64,000 bases of DNA from Perognathus longimembris pacificus (GCF_023159225.1 NC_063168.1:65265398-65329397), one strand, 5' to 3'; shown: positions 25,156 through 37,389, counted from the first letter of the stretch. Notes: generated by a model not told the origin, from the letters alone. Numbers and translations are program-made.

Positions 25156-25179
25156 AGACTTAGCTTTTAGAATTTCTTT

Positions 25180-25303
25180 TTTTTATTTTTATTTTTTATT
25201 TTTTTCAAATTTTTATTATCAAACTGATGTACAGAAAGGTTACAGTTTCATATATTAGGCACTGGATAAATTTCTTGTACAGTTTGTTACCTTGTCCAGT
25301 GGA
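25180..25303 (-). mobile_element. L1 3' UTR end, inverted fragment
   Basis: A T-rich start (inverted A-tail) leads into TTTTTATTATCAAACTGATG, TACAGAAAGGTTACAGTTTC and TTTGTTACCTTGTCC. This is the reverse complement of the L1 3' end at 24760-24840. The match stops abruptly at about 25303. Confidence 0.8.
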
Positions 25304-28300
25304 GAGGAAAAGGCAGCACATAAAGAGACATTGATGAGGGAGTGGATAGAAGAGAGCACAGTGTGATAGAAAAAGATTATGTAGAGAAATGGAGGCTGTA
25401 TCACCCATAGTAGCCCACACTCACTGGGGCTGAGAGAGGAAACTGTGTTTAGCAGTGAATGTTTAGGACACTTTTTATCGGGCCAGAAAAAATGTCTTCT
25501 TGACCCCACATGGTGATCAGATGATGCCTTGGAGAATGAAGGTATATGACTCTTGTTATTTTGATGCCTGCATTGAAAAGTACTGCCGTTAACTATACTT
25601 AAATCTATTTCAAATAAGACTTCATTTGTAGTAACTTGTAGCTGATGAGAAACAGGAGAGATGGAATTTAAAACAATCAGAGAAAGTATTTCTTTTTGCA
25701 CATCTGTGCAGATCTGAAGGATTTAAATACGTGTTCCAACCTACTTCATTGCATGAAGTGATACACATCAAAACCACCACTGCATTCAATCAGTTGTTAA
25801 AACTAGAATTTGGCTGCAAATGCAAACAAACTTTAAACATATGTAATTAAATCAGAAAAAAAAATTGTATAGGCTCTAGAGACACTGAAATGTAGATTCC
25901 GCAGCTATATCTTGGGTTGGTATAAAATTAAAGTTAGTAACTAAACAAAGAATCAAATGAATTTCCTAAAATAATACAAAGTTTGTAAAGTCAACTCAAC
26001 TATCAAGATTGAAAAATGTCTCTGGGTGATAAGAACATTTTCACAGCCTTGCTGTATCAGGCAATGTGCTCAGGTTATGGCTTCCAACATCATACAGATC
26101 TCTGGTATTGGTCTCTAGCAAGGAAAGTGGCATCGCAGTTCAGGAAAACATGCTCATAGTCCTAACCAACTATCTTTGGGTGATCACAATCATGTGTTTC
26201 TGAAGAATGGGGTTGTTCATTGGATGAGTGGCTTACTGATTTTTTTTTTCTGATACACAGACCAATAATAGTTGGTATGTCAACATTTCACATGTGAAAT
26301 CTATGCTATACATTTAAAAAATAAACTCATGTATATCAAATCATTAGACAACACTGGATTCATAACACGCATCTGAATTTGTAGAGTGTGACTTTGGTCC
26401 CTGAATGATTAAAGCATTGAGGAAAGCGTATGTGGTGGCTGTTGGCCAAATCTCCAGATGGTACAAAGTTAAAATGGATAGAACCAGTGTCTGATGAGAG
26501 CTCCTTGATGGAGAGAGGAATGTGTGCTGAAAGTAGTAAGAATAAATTAAAATAGTATAAACGAAAAACTTTATGTTTTAGGTTCAAAATAACTTCAGAA
26601 CCAGCATAGGGGTGTTGGAACGCATTTCACTGCAATTTCTATGAAAATAATTTCTTTTGTTTATAATATAGAGGTCTAGTGCTATGGTTGGCATTCAGTG
26701 TTTAAAATAATTTAAATTCACTTTTAGCTTTTCCCTTTTAGTGTTGAAGAGTATAGCTCAATATGAGCCAAGAACTTCCCCAAATCTAATTCAGTTTAGA
26801 ATGTAAATGAAAGAACATCATTAATGGAAGAGAAAGTCATGCTCCAGAAATAGAGTGAAAAAGAAAACCCAGCCTTCTTTCTTCATCATAACTTGGATGT
26901 TATAATTAAGATGAAATGTAATGTTTTGAGTTCTTTATTCTTTCATAATGTGGAGTTTTCTTCTCTCCTCTACTCCTACCTTCCTGATCAATATAATCTG
27001 TGCATTTGTACATGCTATTCTTCATTAATTATTAATTTTATAGTCTTTTTATAATTTACGTTCAGTTTTTTAAGTAAAGCTATAAACCTTTATTCTTAAT
27101 GCTTTTATTTTAAACGGGTGGTCTCCCACATCTTTATGTCCAAAGATCTGTTATTCATGAGCTTTTACTTCTTTTTCTTCTTTTTGTCTTTCTCCTTACA
27201 AGAAGACTATGTCCAACCGTGTGTGTGTGTGTGTGTGTGTGTGTGTTTAGAGTGTTCTTGAACAAAGAATTTAGCTTTTGCATATCTGAAAATGTAAGGT
27301 AAAATAATCTCAACAACTTTATTTTCATTAAACTCCAAGATTTTCATCCATTGTTTTCTAACAATTGCTATTGTGTAACAAAAATGCAATGCTAAGGAGA
27401 TTGATTCCACGTTATGGTGACATATTTCAGGTTTTGTTTGTCCCATGACTGAATATTTATAAGATACAGAGTCTATTTATATTTATTATAATGCAAATCT
27501 TGATATTGAAGTGTCTAGAATTTTTCTTTAACTGCTCTAGTTTGCATTGTTGTGAAACACTTGGTCTACCAGTGGACTTTCTTCAGTAAAATAAATGTTT
27601 GTTTGCTTGCTGGCATGTTTTCATCCTGCTTCATATTTCATAATCGATTGGTCATACTTTGGTTGCCACTCTCTGTCCACCATACTTATTATGTTTTATC
27701 TTCCTTATTTCTATTTGTTTTCTCATTGATCTGCCCTTTAAGAAATCTTCTCAAATTACATATCTTCAGCAGACATTCAATTACTTCATCACACCACACA
27801 TCATACCATACTTCTGACCACTCCACACCCTCTTGTCTTATTAAACCTTTTGAAATTCTCCCACATTTCTTCTCCTCTCATTCTCTGTGTTACTGCTTTG
27901 ATGCATCATGCTATTCTTTCTCTACTTCTACTTTTCATTTATGTTTTACAAACTAACCTCTCACCTGAAGGTATGGGGACATGTTTTTCTGCCAAGAGCT
28001 ATTCAGATATTTATAAAAATCATTTACAGGCCACATAAAAGTATCAGTATGGGCAGAAAACCAAGGGCAGCCAATGATACACATACAAGAAGCATTGTTT
28101 ATCTATCAAAACATCTACCAAGTAATTTAATGGCCCCTGGAATGGACACTTCTTACACTTCAATAAATGCCAAATAATGCCCTGAAATTTTCTCTTAGAA
28201 CTTAGAACACAGTATTTTCAACAGCCTTCCACTAGTTTCCCTGTCATCTAAAATTCCTTCTTCTTTGGTTACAAGAAGAATTTCTCGTGGGCTCTAAAAT

Positions 28301-28984
28301 TTCTCCTCTTCTCAGTTTTAATCAGGATCAATATATAGTCACTATTATTTTTTTTAAATGGAATGTGTAGTCTCCTTTCAACCAAGTTTATCCTGCCTAT
28401 TCTCTCACGGGTGAACAGCTACACTTGCAGCTCTGAAAAACCAAATATATCAACCCCAAACCTTAGGAGTCAAATGTAACATTTCCTTCTTATACAAGCA
28501 CCATAACAGGTCTCTTTCAGTGAATACAACACAAATAAATTCATTGCTTAAATTTTATGCTGCCTCATTCTTGGTCCAAGGCACTGCACCTTCTGATTTG
28601 TCTCATGTAATTGACAAACTGATTTTCCTTCCGTTAGACTTGCCTTATCCAAAATAATGCTTTTTAAAGCTTTGAGATTCCTCAAGTGAATTATTCTAGG
28701 GTTTTAAATTTTATTAGGGCAAAAAAAACCAATTAATTTTTCAGCAACTATAAGATTTCGCATAACCTTCCCTGCTCAAGAGACTGAATTCACTGACACC
28801 TAGCTTTCTAAACTTTCCTATCATTTTTATCAACAGAACTTATTGCTTCCTGCTACAAAAGACTGCGATGGATTGTTTTTTCTGCCTGGAAGATTCTTTG
28901 TTCTCATCCCATTCAAAGAAACTCCTTAAGTCTCACAAAAATTGCATTTTGTCCACTTAAGTTACAACCTTTAAAAAGCACCCT
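25304..28984. other. unassigned sequence, 3.7 kb
   Basis: No gene was recognised. The (GT)n microsatellite at 27219-27247 lies inside. Open frames at 25255-25701 (minus, 148 codons) and 27552-27956 (134 codons) have no recognisable domain, and the first runs into the L1 3' end. Confidence 0.45.
27219..27247 (+). repeat. (GT)n microsatellite
   Basis: About 14 GT units, uninterrupted. Confidence 0.95.
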
Positions 28985-29925
28985 TCCTTGGGATGTGATA
29001 TGGCCAAAAGGGATCCCTAGTTCACTGTTAGTGGGAATAAAAGCTTGTTCAACCACTGTGGAAAACAGTGTGGAAGTGCTTCAAAAGACTAAACATAGAA
29101 CTATCCTATGACCCAGAAATTCAACTCCTGGGCATTGATCAAAAAGATTATCAGGTTACAATAAAGCCAGCAGCACAACCATGTTCAATGCAACAGTATT
29201 TACCATAGCCAAGTTAATGGAATAAGCCCAGATGCCCTTCTATAAACAAATGGGTCAAGAAAATGTGACATATATATATGTATACATTTACATATATACA
29301 TATATGTGTGTATGTTACATACACACACACAACAGAATTTTACCCATCCATTAGAAAGAACGATATTACACCATTTCTAAAGAAATGGGGGAAAGATACA
29401 TCAGAACAAACACTAAAAAAAAAAGAAATAAAAATATCTTGGAAAAAATATATTACGTGAAGTTAGACCCAGAGAGACAAAGGTTGTGTGGTTTCCCTCA
29501 TATATAAAAGCTAGAATTAGCCTACAGACTTATGAATACATACAGTGGGTGGCATACAATGTTTATAAATATATTAACTGAAATGTGTTAGATTCAAGGG
29601 AGAACTCAAATAGTGCAATTTCTTAGAAAGGCAAAGTCAAGACAAACCAAAATAAACACCAGGAAATGAGTAATTCAAGAGGAAGGGATGGTTTGGGGCT
29701 AAGGGTAGAGAGGTAGATGAATCAAGAGGAGAAGGCAAGGAAAATGCAATTAATAGCTCAATATATACTACAAAATTCAAAAAGGTAAGGCAAGTGATTT
29801 TCAGGAGGGGCAATGAGAATGATGAAAGGGGTTACACTAATCAAGATGCACCATTTTGTTAAATGGCAACTCATTTGCTTAATTATTTAAGCACAATAAA
29901 TGAATAAAAGAAAGAAAAGAAAAAA
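28985..29925 (+). mobile_element. L1 ORF2 3' end and 3' UTR
   Basis: The L1 ORF2 tail is recognisable from CACTGTTAGTGGGAATAAAA and CAACCACTGTGGAAAACAGT through TATGACCCAGAAATTCAACT, CCAGATGCCCTTCTATAAAC and GGTCAAGAAAATGTGACATA. It continues with GAATTTTACCCATCCATTAG and GGTTTCCCTCATATATAAAA. The 3' UTR ends near AATAAATGAATAAAAG and an A-rich tail. A TA/CA array at 29268-29333 interrupts it. Frames are broken. The 5' part is absent, as in most genomic L1 copies. Confidence 0.85.
29268..29333 (+). repeat. TA/CA array with short hairpin inside L1
   Basis: Imperfect TA, GTA and CA units replace the short TA-rich spacer that L1 has before its GAAT-TATTCAGCC-like motif. TGTGTGTATGT at about 29305 pairs with ACATACACACA just after it. 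Confidence 0.85.
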
Positions 29926-30631
29926 TAGAATTGCTGAATTACCAATTCTTAGACTGTCTCATTTCCCTTGGAGTCATTATTTCACTGTAAATTTCTTCCA
30001 TCTGTTTAGAAGTTCCATGACATAAGGTTTGTGGTTCTCAGTATCTGTTGAATTAATAACTGAACGGCTCCATCCTCATCTCTGATCTACCATGGGAAAG
30101 CAGGTGCAGAACTTCTCATTCATTCTCTCGTTTCAAGTAGGCATTCTGCTAATTCCTCATACTCTACTGGAGCAAAATCTGCTGTCTAAAAAATTAAAAA
30201 TATCCGTTTATTATAGGAATTATGGTCTTTCTTCCTGCTCAGAGTACTGATGTTTAAGTGTCTATCTCTTTCCACAGTGTCTTTCCACTAGGAAACTACC
30301 CTATATAAGTCTACCAGTTTGAGGTTCTCTTGATTTCTGATGGCTTTGGACTCATATCAAAATCCAACTCTCTGATCTTGATCAATTAACATCTTTAACT
30401 CATTACATCGTGCCTATTTATTTTACTTCCTTCTTTGTAATTAACATAATTTATTGGATTCCTCATAATCGACCTGAACCCTCCACAAACAACCAAAACA
30501 CAGGGTTCGATGCTTCTTATACCATTTATATGTAATCATATAACATAATTGAATAGAGTTAGATGAAAGTGAGAAATATAAAACTGAGTTATCTACAACA
30601 ACAAAAACTGACCTAATGCAAAGGTCTTAAT
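29926..30631. other. unassigned sequence
   Basis: No gene or repeat was recognised. Confidence 0.5.
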
Positions 30632-30712
30632 GAGGAATGGGATGTAGCTGAATGGTACACCACTTGCCTAGCATGAATGAGGTCCTTGGTTCCAGCCCTG
30701 GCCCTGTACATG
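30632..30712 (+). repeat. ID-like SINE, diverged
   Basis: GGGATGTAGCTGAATGGTAC (A-box side), CTTGCCTAGCATGAATGAGG and a diverged B-box GGTTCCAGCCC give an ID monomer. A CA array starts shortly after its 3' end. Confidence 0.72.
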
Positions 30713-30728
30713 TGCCCATGTGCATGTA

Positions 30729-30777
30729 TACACACACACACACACATACACACATGCACACCCTCACACACACACAT
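30729..30777 (+). repeat. (CA)n microsatellite, imperfect
   Basis: CA units with a few TA and TG interruptions lie just 3' of the ID-like SINE. Confidence 0.93.
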
Positions 30778-31839
30778 CTTACCACTGTTTGCTCAACCTT
30801 TGTTGTAACTGTGCTGACATTATGCAAGAGAAACTTCTTTCCAGCACAATGACGCCAGCCTCTACAGCTAAAGATACAACTATTCTTTCTCTACTGCCTA
30901 TGACAAAAAAGTAGCAATTGTCCTTTCTTCCCTAGTTTTATTTTGTGTTTTTTCCAAGGATTTTACTTATCTCCTGTTATTGTGAATACTGTAGAAAGAT
31001 TGTTCTATCCAAAGAGATGTGAAATATTCTAGAAATATTGCGCTGGGGGTGTACGTAGCACAAATCAACTTGCCTTGAGCTCTCTGACATATATCCAATG
31101 TTTTAATGTTCCCATTTATACGGATCTGTAATACATCTTCATACTGTTGGCTTAATCACAAATGACAAGGGTGGAAAATGCAATAAAGACAGGGGCACAT
31201 TAATCCACTTTGTATGAAAATGTGGAAAAGTAATCCAATTTTGAACTGCTTGTTCTTAAAAAAAATATATAAAAGTTTGTAAGCTTTCTGCATCTCTGTT
31301 GGGGAGACGACAGTCAATCTGAAAGTGCTGTATTTCAGGTGAACAGCCTTCAGTTCTGTAAGCGTAGACTAGTCCAGTTGTTGTCATCCATTCTGAGAAA
31401 TGAAGACAGGTGCCCTGATCAGTCACCTGACCACGAACTAGTAGCCTCCTTGTTAGATCAACATTCAGGTGGCAAGTATATTCCCTCCTGGTGGACCCCA
31501 GAGAGATAATAATACTATAGTTGCTTGTGCTTCCCCCGATATGGCCTCTCAGGTGAGTTTCTATAAAAAGCAAATCTGACTCTGCTCCCTAAAGAAAAGT
31601 TAGAGTCCATTTTGTGAATAATCCATCCAGAAGGGAGTATTCCCAGCTAGAATTCATATTTGCAGCAGAGGAGAAGGAACGAATAATGATTGTAATACCT
31701 GGTTTGTTAAGCAGCAATTGATGCCACCCCAAGCAACGTGTGTATTTGTAGTTTGAGGTGAGTTTGCATGTTACAGGACAGCATAAGGGAAACGTCAAAT
31801 CTGGACTTTGAGGACTCTAAATTTTAATCTTGACAGTGT
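30778..31839. other. unassigned sequence
   Basis: No gene was assigned. Two adjacent minus-strand open frames, 31589-31798 (69 codons) and 31256-31573 (105 codons), lie beside retroviral repeats and could be chance or a decayed retroelement interior. I recognise no motif in them. Confidence 0.4.
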
Positions 31840-32240
31840 GTCTATGGTATAACCAGTGATTTGAGTCCTCAAGAGTAGCATTTGTTAATTTTCTATCCCA
31901 GTGACAAAAATACCTGGAAGAAAGAGTTCCTTGGCCCACAGTGACAGAGGGTTCCATCAATGTACACTTGGCCCCATGTACATCATAGCAGCAGGAGACC
32001 ATGGCAAAAGAAAACTGTTTACCTTGTAGGAGATAGGAAGAGGAAACAGGGAGTAAAGAATGAATTGGGCAATAGGTATAGCCTTTCAAAGAATGCCCCT
32101 ATTCTTAACTATTTCCAAAGGCATGTTCCCAATGACTAGGACCCACATCCTGATGTTTCTAAATCTTCACACATTGGTACATCTACTTGGACACCAAGTT
32201 ATAACCCATGAGCTTGTAGGACTGCTGATTGTTCTAAGGA
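31840..32240 (-). mobile_element. MaLR-type LTR, inverted, diverged
   Basis: Plus-strand reading gives the antisense MaLR order: CAGTGACAAAAATACCTGGA, AGAAAGAGTTCCTTGGCCCA, CACAGTGACAGAGGG, then a middle with CAATGACTAGGACCCACATC and ACACCAAGTTATAACCCATG. The match is weak but in the right order. It lies next to ERVL-like internal sequence in the other orientation, so the two are probably separate insertions. Confidence 0.5.
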
Positions 32241-32259
32241 CAATGACATACCCTCACTG

Positions 32260-33760
32260 AATTGTTACTTCTTTAGCTAAAACCAAAGTTATGTCCTAGC
32301 AAGTGACTCACAGAGCATAACAGACACAGAGGAATTATGATATAAATGTAAATGATGATATGTTTTCCTAGTTTATATCAACAGAAGCTCCGTGCATAGG
32401 AATGTACAATATAATGTGGGATTGAGTCAAACTTATTGATTGGAATTACAGAACCGGTTACAGAAGCTATACTCTTCTGCTAATTGAACAGTTAGGGAGT
32501 GATCCTGCTAGCTGGCTTGGTAGATTGAAATTTGGAACCAAAATTGACCTACATTAAATAAACTTTAGCTGCCAGAACTTCCCTGGAATAATGTAAAGCC
32601 AAAATACCCCTTGCCTTATGGAAATTGGAATGGTACAGTGGCTTTTTTTCCAGTAAGGACTCAGTCTAGCTCCACAAGTATGTATCTTTCACCCAAATTA
32701 CAAGAAATATACTTGTAGGCAGAACACTGGGATCCTTGAGGTACTACTCTACAGTCGTTCTTTTATGTACATAAGAATTGATAGAGAAAATCATTGCCGT
32801 TGAAGAGAGTTCCTTGAATCTATTGAGACTGATTGAATCTAAGAGTAGCTAGGGCCAAGTGATGATACTTAATCATCAAAATCAAAGTTGGAGAGATTGC
32901 CATTGCAAGTGACACTCTAAGTAGTGATCAGTCTTTAGTGTTAACATCGGTGTTCCTAGAGCTGAAATAGGGGGGCAGATTATTAATAAATAAGAATTCA
33001 TTTCTAAGGAAAAACTGTATCTCTAAGTTTGAGAAACGTAAGTCTGATTTAAATTAGTAGAAAAGAATCATGATTCATCAACTGACTCCCTGTATGAGTC
33101 AATTTGCAGATGCTCAGTGTCTTGAATAAAAGGGCAGCTGAGACCCCTTGAGGAAAGGTAGAACAATATTGCCAAAATATACTCTCCAAATCTCTACTGA
33201 AGTTCTCCCTTAAAGAACCTGTAGCTTAGCTACTTACCAGAGTAAATATGAATTAGGAAAAGAAAACGAATCATCCTCTTACGATATTATTGACACTGGT
33301 AGGAACTGACTTTCTTATATCTAGGCCCCAATCATCACTTCTGTCTGCTTATCAGACTAGGTATGAAGGAGAGATGATTAATAAAAGTTTGTTGTTTCTG
33401 ACTCACAGAGTACCCAATGGGTCACCAGTCACAGTCTGAGTTTACATTTCCTTTTTCCAAATGAAAATCTTAGGATAGAAACAGTCAGGTGGGAGAACCA
33501 CCGCATTGGTTCTTTGTCCTTCCGAATATGGGCTGGAATTATAGGAGAAGTCATCTGAAAAGTGCTATAAATACTTCTGGCCAAATGGCTTAGCAAACAA
33601 AAAAAAAGCTGTATTCATGGAAGAACTTCTGAGGAAGTCCAACTGACAAAGACTGAAAGATAAAGGGTTCCTTCCATATTCTCCTTCAGCTCTCTCTCAC
33701 AGAGATTTTGGAGAAAGAGAGTGTAATATTGAAAACTTAGTGATGAGATGACTTCACCTT
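32260..33760 (+). mobile_element. decayed ERVL internal region (gag to protease/RT start)
   Basis: I recognise class III endogenous retrovirus (ERVL) internal sequence on the plus strand. A gag-like part at about 32460-32800 includes GGAAATTGGAATGGTACAGT and CACCCAAATTACAAGAAATA. At 33283-33300 the codons read Asp-Ile-Ile-Asp-Thr-Gly, the retroviral aspartic protease active-site signature. Just after it the codon frame hits a stop. A protease-to-RT linker-like stretch runs on to about 33600. All frames carry multiple stops and shifts, so it is inert. ERVL lacks env in general. Boundaries are uncertain. Confidence 0.6.
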
Positions 33761-34171
33761 GGTGTGTTGTTTCAGTGTTGGAGCAAGTAACCTATCCCTG
33801 AGAAATATGCCTAGCCACTGTTCTGCCAATTTTATATTCTGATATTTATTAGTAAAGGCTACCTACCCAGTTGATGTTTGCTGACAAGAGTAGCAATGAG
33901 TCTTTGTGATCTGCCCAATGGCAAAAATCCCATTCCTATAATATATTATTCTCTGTAGGGTCTTGAATAGCTTTTCTTTTCCACAGTACATCCAACTGAC
34001 CTATTATATTATTGCTAGGAACAGTGGAAGTTAATAGTAGAAATAAATTTTTTCTGATCTCACACCATAGAGCCATTTTAGCTTCTGATGTCAGAGTGTA
34101 GTGTTTTCTAACCAAACGAAAAATTACTAGTCTCAACTTTTTGGACCAAGTCACTATTTTAATGATCTTTG
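33761..34171. other. unassigned sequence
   Basis: No gene was recognised. It may be more retroviral interior, possibly inverted, but no motif could be fixed. Confidence 0.4.
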
Positions 34172-34364
34172 TTTTTCCTGACAGTCCTGTGCTTTGTACT
34201 CAGGGCCTGAACACTGTCCCTGGCTTCTTCTTACTCAAAGCTAGCACTCTACCACTTGAGCCACAGTGCCACTTCCAGCTTTTTCTATATATGTAGTGCT
34301 GAGGAATCGAACCCAAGGCTTCATGTATACGAAGCGAGCACTTTACCACTAGGTTATATAGCCC
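34172..34364 (-). repeat. IDL-Geo dimeric SINE, inverted
   Basis: Inverted Geo monomer (ACTCAGGGCCTGAACACTGT, GCTAGCACTCTACCACTTGA, CCACAGTGCCACTTCCAGC), then inverted ID-like monomer (GTAGTGCTGAGGAATCGAAC, CACTTTACCACTAGG, ATAGCCC). It has more substitutions than other copies and a degraded T-run, so it is probably older. No clean target duplication was found. Confidence 0.88.
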
Positions 34365-34369
34365 TGTCA

Positions 34370-34500
34370 TCTTCTTTTTTTATTCACATGGAAAATTCTA
34401 ATAGCCTTTCCCTCAAAGGAGATGAAAAAATTAAATGAGATAATGAATATAAATGCACTGTGTGTTACATAGTAGTTGCTAAGTAAATATTAGTTATTTA
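34370..34500 (+). repeat. MIR SINE 3' part
   Basis: AAATTAAATGAGATAATGAA, then AATGCACTGTGTGTTACATA and GTAGTTGCTAAGTAAATATT, matches the MIR 3' region. The IDL-Geo SINE sits directly at its left edge and may have landed in it. Confidence 0.6.
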
Positions 34501-35504
34501 CCTTTTGAGGATTCATGGTACAAAAGGATAGGAAGCATGTCCCCCAAGATTACAGGGGTATGTTGTCTAGATGAAATTTTAGAAGGCTTGGCAATATGGA
34601 ACTTAATCGAGAAATCCCTCTGAGACAAAGGATGGGTGGCTGTGTCTTGCCCCAGTTATTAATTAATTGCCACAATGCTCATGGGGTTGTTTTTGTAGAT
34701 TACATATACTTTATTTGACCATGCTAATCTATTTCATTTGCCAAGACCCCTAAGAGATTATGAGAACAAAAGCTCAGAAGAAGAAAGACAGTCCATCAGG
34801 TCCAGACAGACCCACAAGCTTCTCTGAAACTTTGGTCATAAAGCACAGAAGAATACTGTTAGGAGCCTTTACCTGTCTTCTGTATGTGAACCTTAGCACA
34901 GGCAGAACCTTAGCATACTAAAGTTTAGCTATTCACTACAGATAGCTGTTCTTTCCCAAAGCAGTTGCTGGCTTGATACCTCAGCCGCTGTTTACCTACA
35001 TACCTACATGCTCTTAAAATGCCATGCAGTCTAAGCAACCATCAAAAGCTGGTTGTTCCTGACACCATGACTCTGTGTGTGTGTGTGTGTGCGCGCGCGC
35101 GTGTGTGCGTGCGCCCGAGTGAGCACAGTGCATGCCTGCAATGGTCTGTCATCAAAAGGAAGCAGTACAGAGTAAAAATAAGGTGTAAGCAAGATGTTAC
35201 TATCACTTACTCTATGTTTGCCCTGCATATCAATTGGCCTTTTTTCCCACCTGCAATGCTTCTACCCAAATCACCATTCTTATTCACTTGATGGCATTAT
35301 ACAAAGTATTGCTTTTGACAATTGAAAGGGAAAAAATTGTGGCAATGGATTCATTCTTATAAAAGTCCTGGGTTGCCCTGTTCTTTTAAACAGCTCCCCT
35401 GAAGGGACAGCAAAATAACATGTGTGTTATTTTGTGTGTGTTTGTTGGTAAAAGTATTCTGAATAGGAAATTTACTTCGTTAACTAACTTAACAGGTTAG
35501 CTTA
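34501..35504. other. unassigned sequence
   Basis: No gene was recognised. It contains the Z-DNA-type run at 35074-35114. The open frames around that run are artefacts of the dinucleotide repeat. Confidence 0.5.
35074..35114 (+). repeat. (TG)n(CG)n alternating run, Z-DNA-type
   Basis: A 41-base tract alternates pyrimidine and purine without a break: nine TG units, then five CG units, then mixed TG and CG. It holds a dense CpG cluster in an otherwise CpG-poor window. Confidence 0.95.
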
Positions 35505-35756
35505 GCTGGGAGCCAATAACTCATACCTGTAGCTTTAGCCCTTTAGGGGACTGAGATATGAAAATAACAGTTCAAAGACAGCCTAAGCAGGAAAGTCCTT
35601 GAGACCCTTATTTCCAATTAGCTACCAAAAAGCTGGATGTAGATGTTTTACTTAAGTGGTAGAAAAGCTGGATGTAGATGTGTAGCTTAAGTGCTAGAAT
35701 GTCAGCCTTGAGCAAACAAGCTCAAGGACTGCGCCCAGGCCCTCAGTTCAAGCCCC

Positions 35757-35760
<4 letters not shown>
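35505..35760 (+). repeat. 7SL-Geo composite SINE with internal 36-bp duplication
   Basis: 7SL-like head (AATAACTCATACCTGTAGCT, GGGGACTGAGATATGAAAAT), join TTTCCAATTAGCTACC, then a Geo tail ending CCTCAGTTCAAGCCCCAGTA. A 36-bp unit starting AAAAGCTGGATGTAGATG is present twice (35627-35662 and 35663-35698) and includes the A-box-like part of the Geo monomer. The 3' end runs straight into a long CA array. Confidence 0.88.

Positions 35761-35829
<69 letters not shown>
35761..35829 (+). repeat. long perfect (CA)n microsatellite
   Basis: About 34 uninterrupted CA units begin at the first base after the 7SL-Geo SINE. The open frame with Thr-His repeats across it is an artefact. Confidence 0.98.
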
Positions 35830-35831
<2 letters not shown>

Positions 35832-35876
35832 TAGCTCATGGCTTTAGGTATATTTCTTTCTTTTAAATCTTTCTTT

Positions 35877-36047
35877 AAATCAAGGCCTGGGCACTTTCCC
35901 TGAGCTTTTTTTGCTCAATGCTAACACTCTGCCACTTGAGCCACAGTGCCACTTCTGGGTTTTTCTGTTTATGTGATACTGAGGAATCGAACCCAGAGCT
36001 TCATGCACGCTAGGCAAGCACTCTACCACTAATCCACATTCCCAGCC
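35877..36047 (-). repeat. IDL-Geo dimeric SINE, inverted
   Basis: Inverted Geo part GGCCTGGGCACTTTCCCTGA, CTAACACTCTGCCACTTGAG, CCACAGTGCCACTTCTGG, then inverted ID part GATACTGAGGAATCGAACCC and CATTCCCAGCC. The 3' tail is degraded. It lies 47 bp from the CA array of the preceding SINE in the opposite orientation. Confidence 0.88.
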
Positions 36048-37198
36048 ATTTCAGGTATATTTCTACCATTGCGCCATAATCACCCATCCCATGCCCAGAA
36101 CTCTTATTCATCTTGCAAAACAGGGTTCTATAACATGTACCCCTTCCCTCCATTCCTGCCAGACGCTGGCACCCCCATTGTATTCTATCTTTATGTATGA
36201 ATTTAGTCCAACAAGTACCTCCTATAACTAGAACCCTGCAACATTTGCATTTTGGAGTTCATTTATTTTATTTATTATAATTCCTTCAAGCATTATCTTA
36301 TAGCACATGTGAGAATCTCCTTCCTCTTTGAAGCTGAGTACTATTCTATTGTTTCTGGAAACTGAATTTTGCTGATCCATTGAGTTTTTAATGGATACTT
36401 AGGCTGTTTCCATGTTTTAGCTCTTGGGAAACATGCTATCCTGAATAGGGATCTCAAAACATCTCTTAGAAACCCAGCGTTCAATTCTTTTGTGCACATA
36501 CTAAGAAATAATTTCTTTTTAATTTTCCCCCCATAAAATGTCCTACTGTTTCCCTTACTGTGGCCCTATGTTTTATCACCACTAACAACATGTAAGGGTT
36601 TCCATTCCTCAACCCCTAAGGCATAGTATAATTAATGGAAGACATGGAGGAACTCATTCTGTCTAGATTTGCATTTCCTGGGAAGGAATCATGTTAATTT
36701 TCTTCTTATATACTTATCGGCTGATCACATAAATTCTTTGCAGAAAAGCCTATTCTATTTCTTTACCTAGTTATATATCAGATTCTTTACTTTTTAATTA
36801 TTAGGTGTTGGAAAGTCTTTTTGTATTCTTGGTACTAATAGCATTTCAGGGACATTAGCTACAGATATTTTCTTCCATCTTGTATATCTAATATTTACTG
36901 AATTATACGGTGCTGATAGTTCTTGTTATACATATTTTTTAACTTTTCATGAAGTTCAGGTTCTACATTTCTTTTCTTTTTGCTGTCTTATGTTCTTTCT
37001 AAGAATTCACTGACAAATTCAGGATTGGGAAGATTATTGTTCCATGTTTTCTCCTAAGAATTTCATAGCTTTTATGGTCTTAGGCTTTTGGTTTTGAGTA
37101 AATTTTGTCTACAGTGTATTGTAAGGATCCAACTTCAACTTTTTGTATGAGAATATCAAGTATTTCTGTAATTTTTTGGTGTTTAAAACAGTACTTTC

Positions 37199-37389
37199 GG
37201 GCTGGGGATATAGCCTAGTGGCAAGAGTGCCTGCCTCAGATACACGAGGCCCTAGGATCGATTCCCCAGCACCACATATACAGAAAACGGCCAGAAGCGG
37301 CGCTGTGGCTCAAGTGGCAGAGTGCTAGCCTTGAGCAGGAAGAAGCCAGGGACAGTGCTTAGGCCCTGAGTCCAAGGCCCAGGACTGGC

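Noticed and set aside
25255..25701. 148-codon open frame on the minus strand
   Set aside because: No domain; its 3' part runs into an inverted L1 3' UTR, and no splice or promoter signal supports it.
27552..27956. 134-codon open frame, plus strand
   Set aside because: Composition is hydrophobic and Ser/His-rich because of pyrimidine-rich AT-rich DNA; no family resemblance.
31256..31798. Two consecutive minus-strand open frames as a gene fragment
   Set aside because: They are separated by a stop and phase change, have no motif I recognise, and adjoin retroviral repeats; a chance or decayed retroelement origin is more likely.
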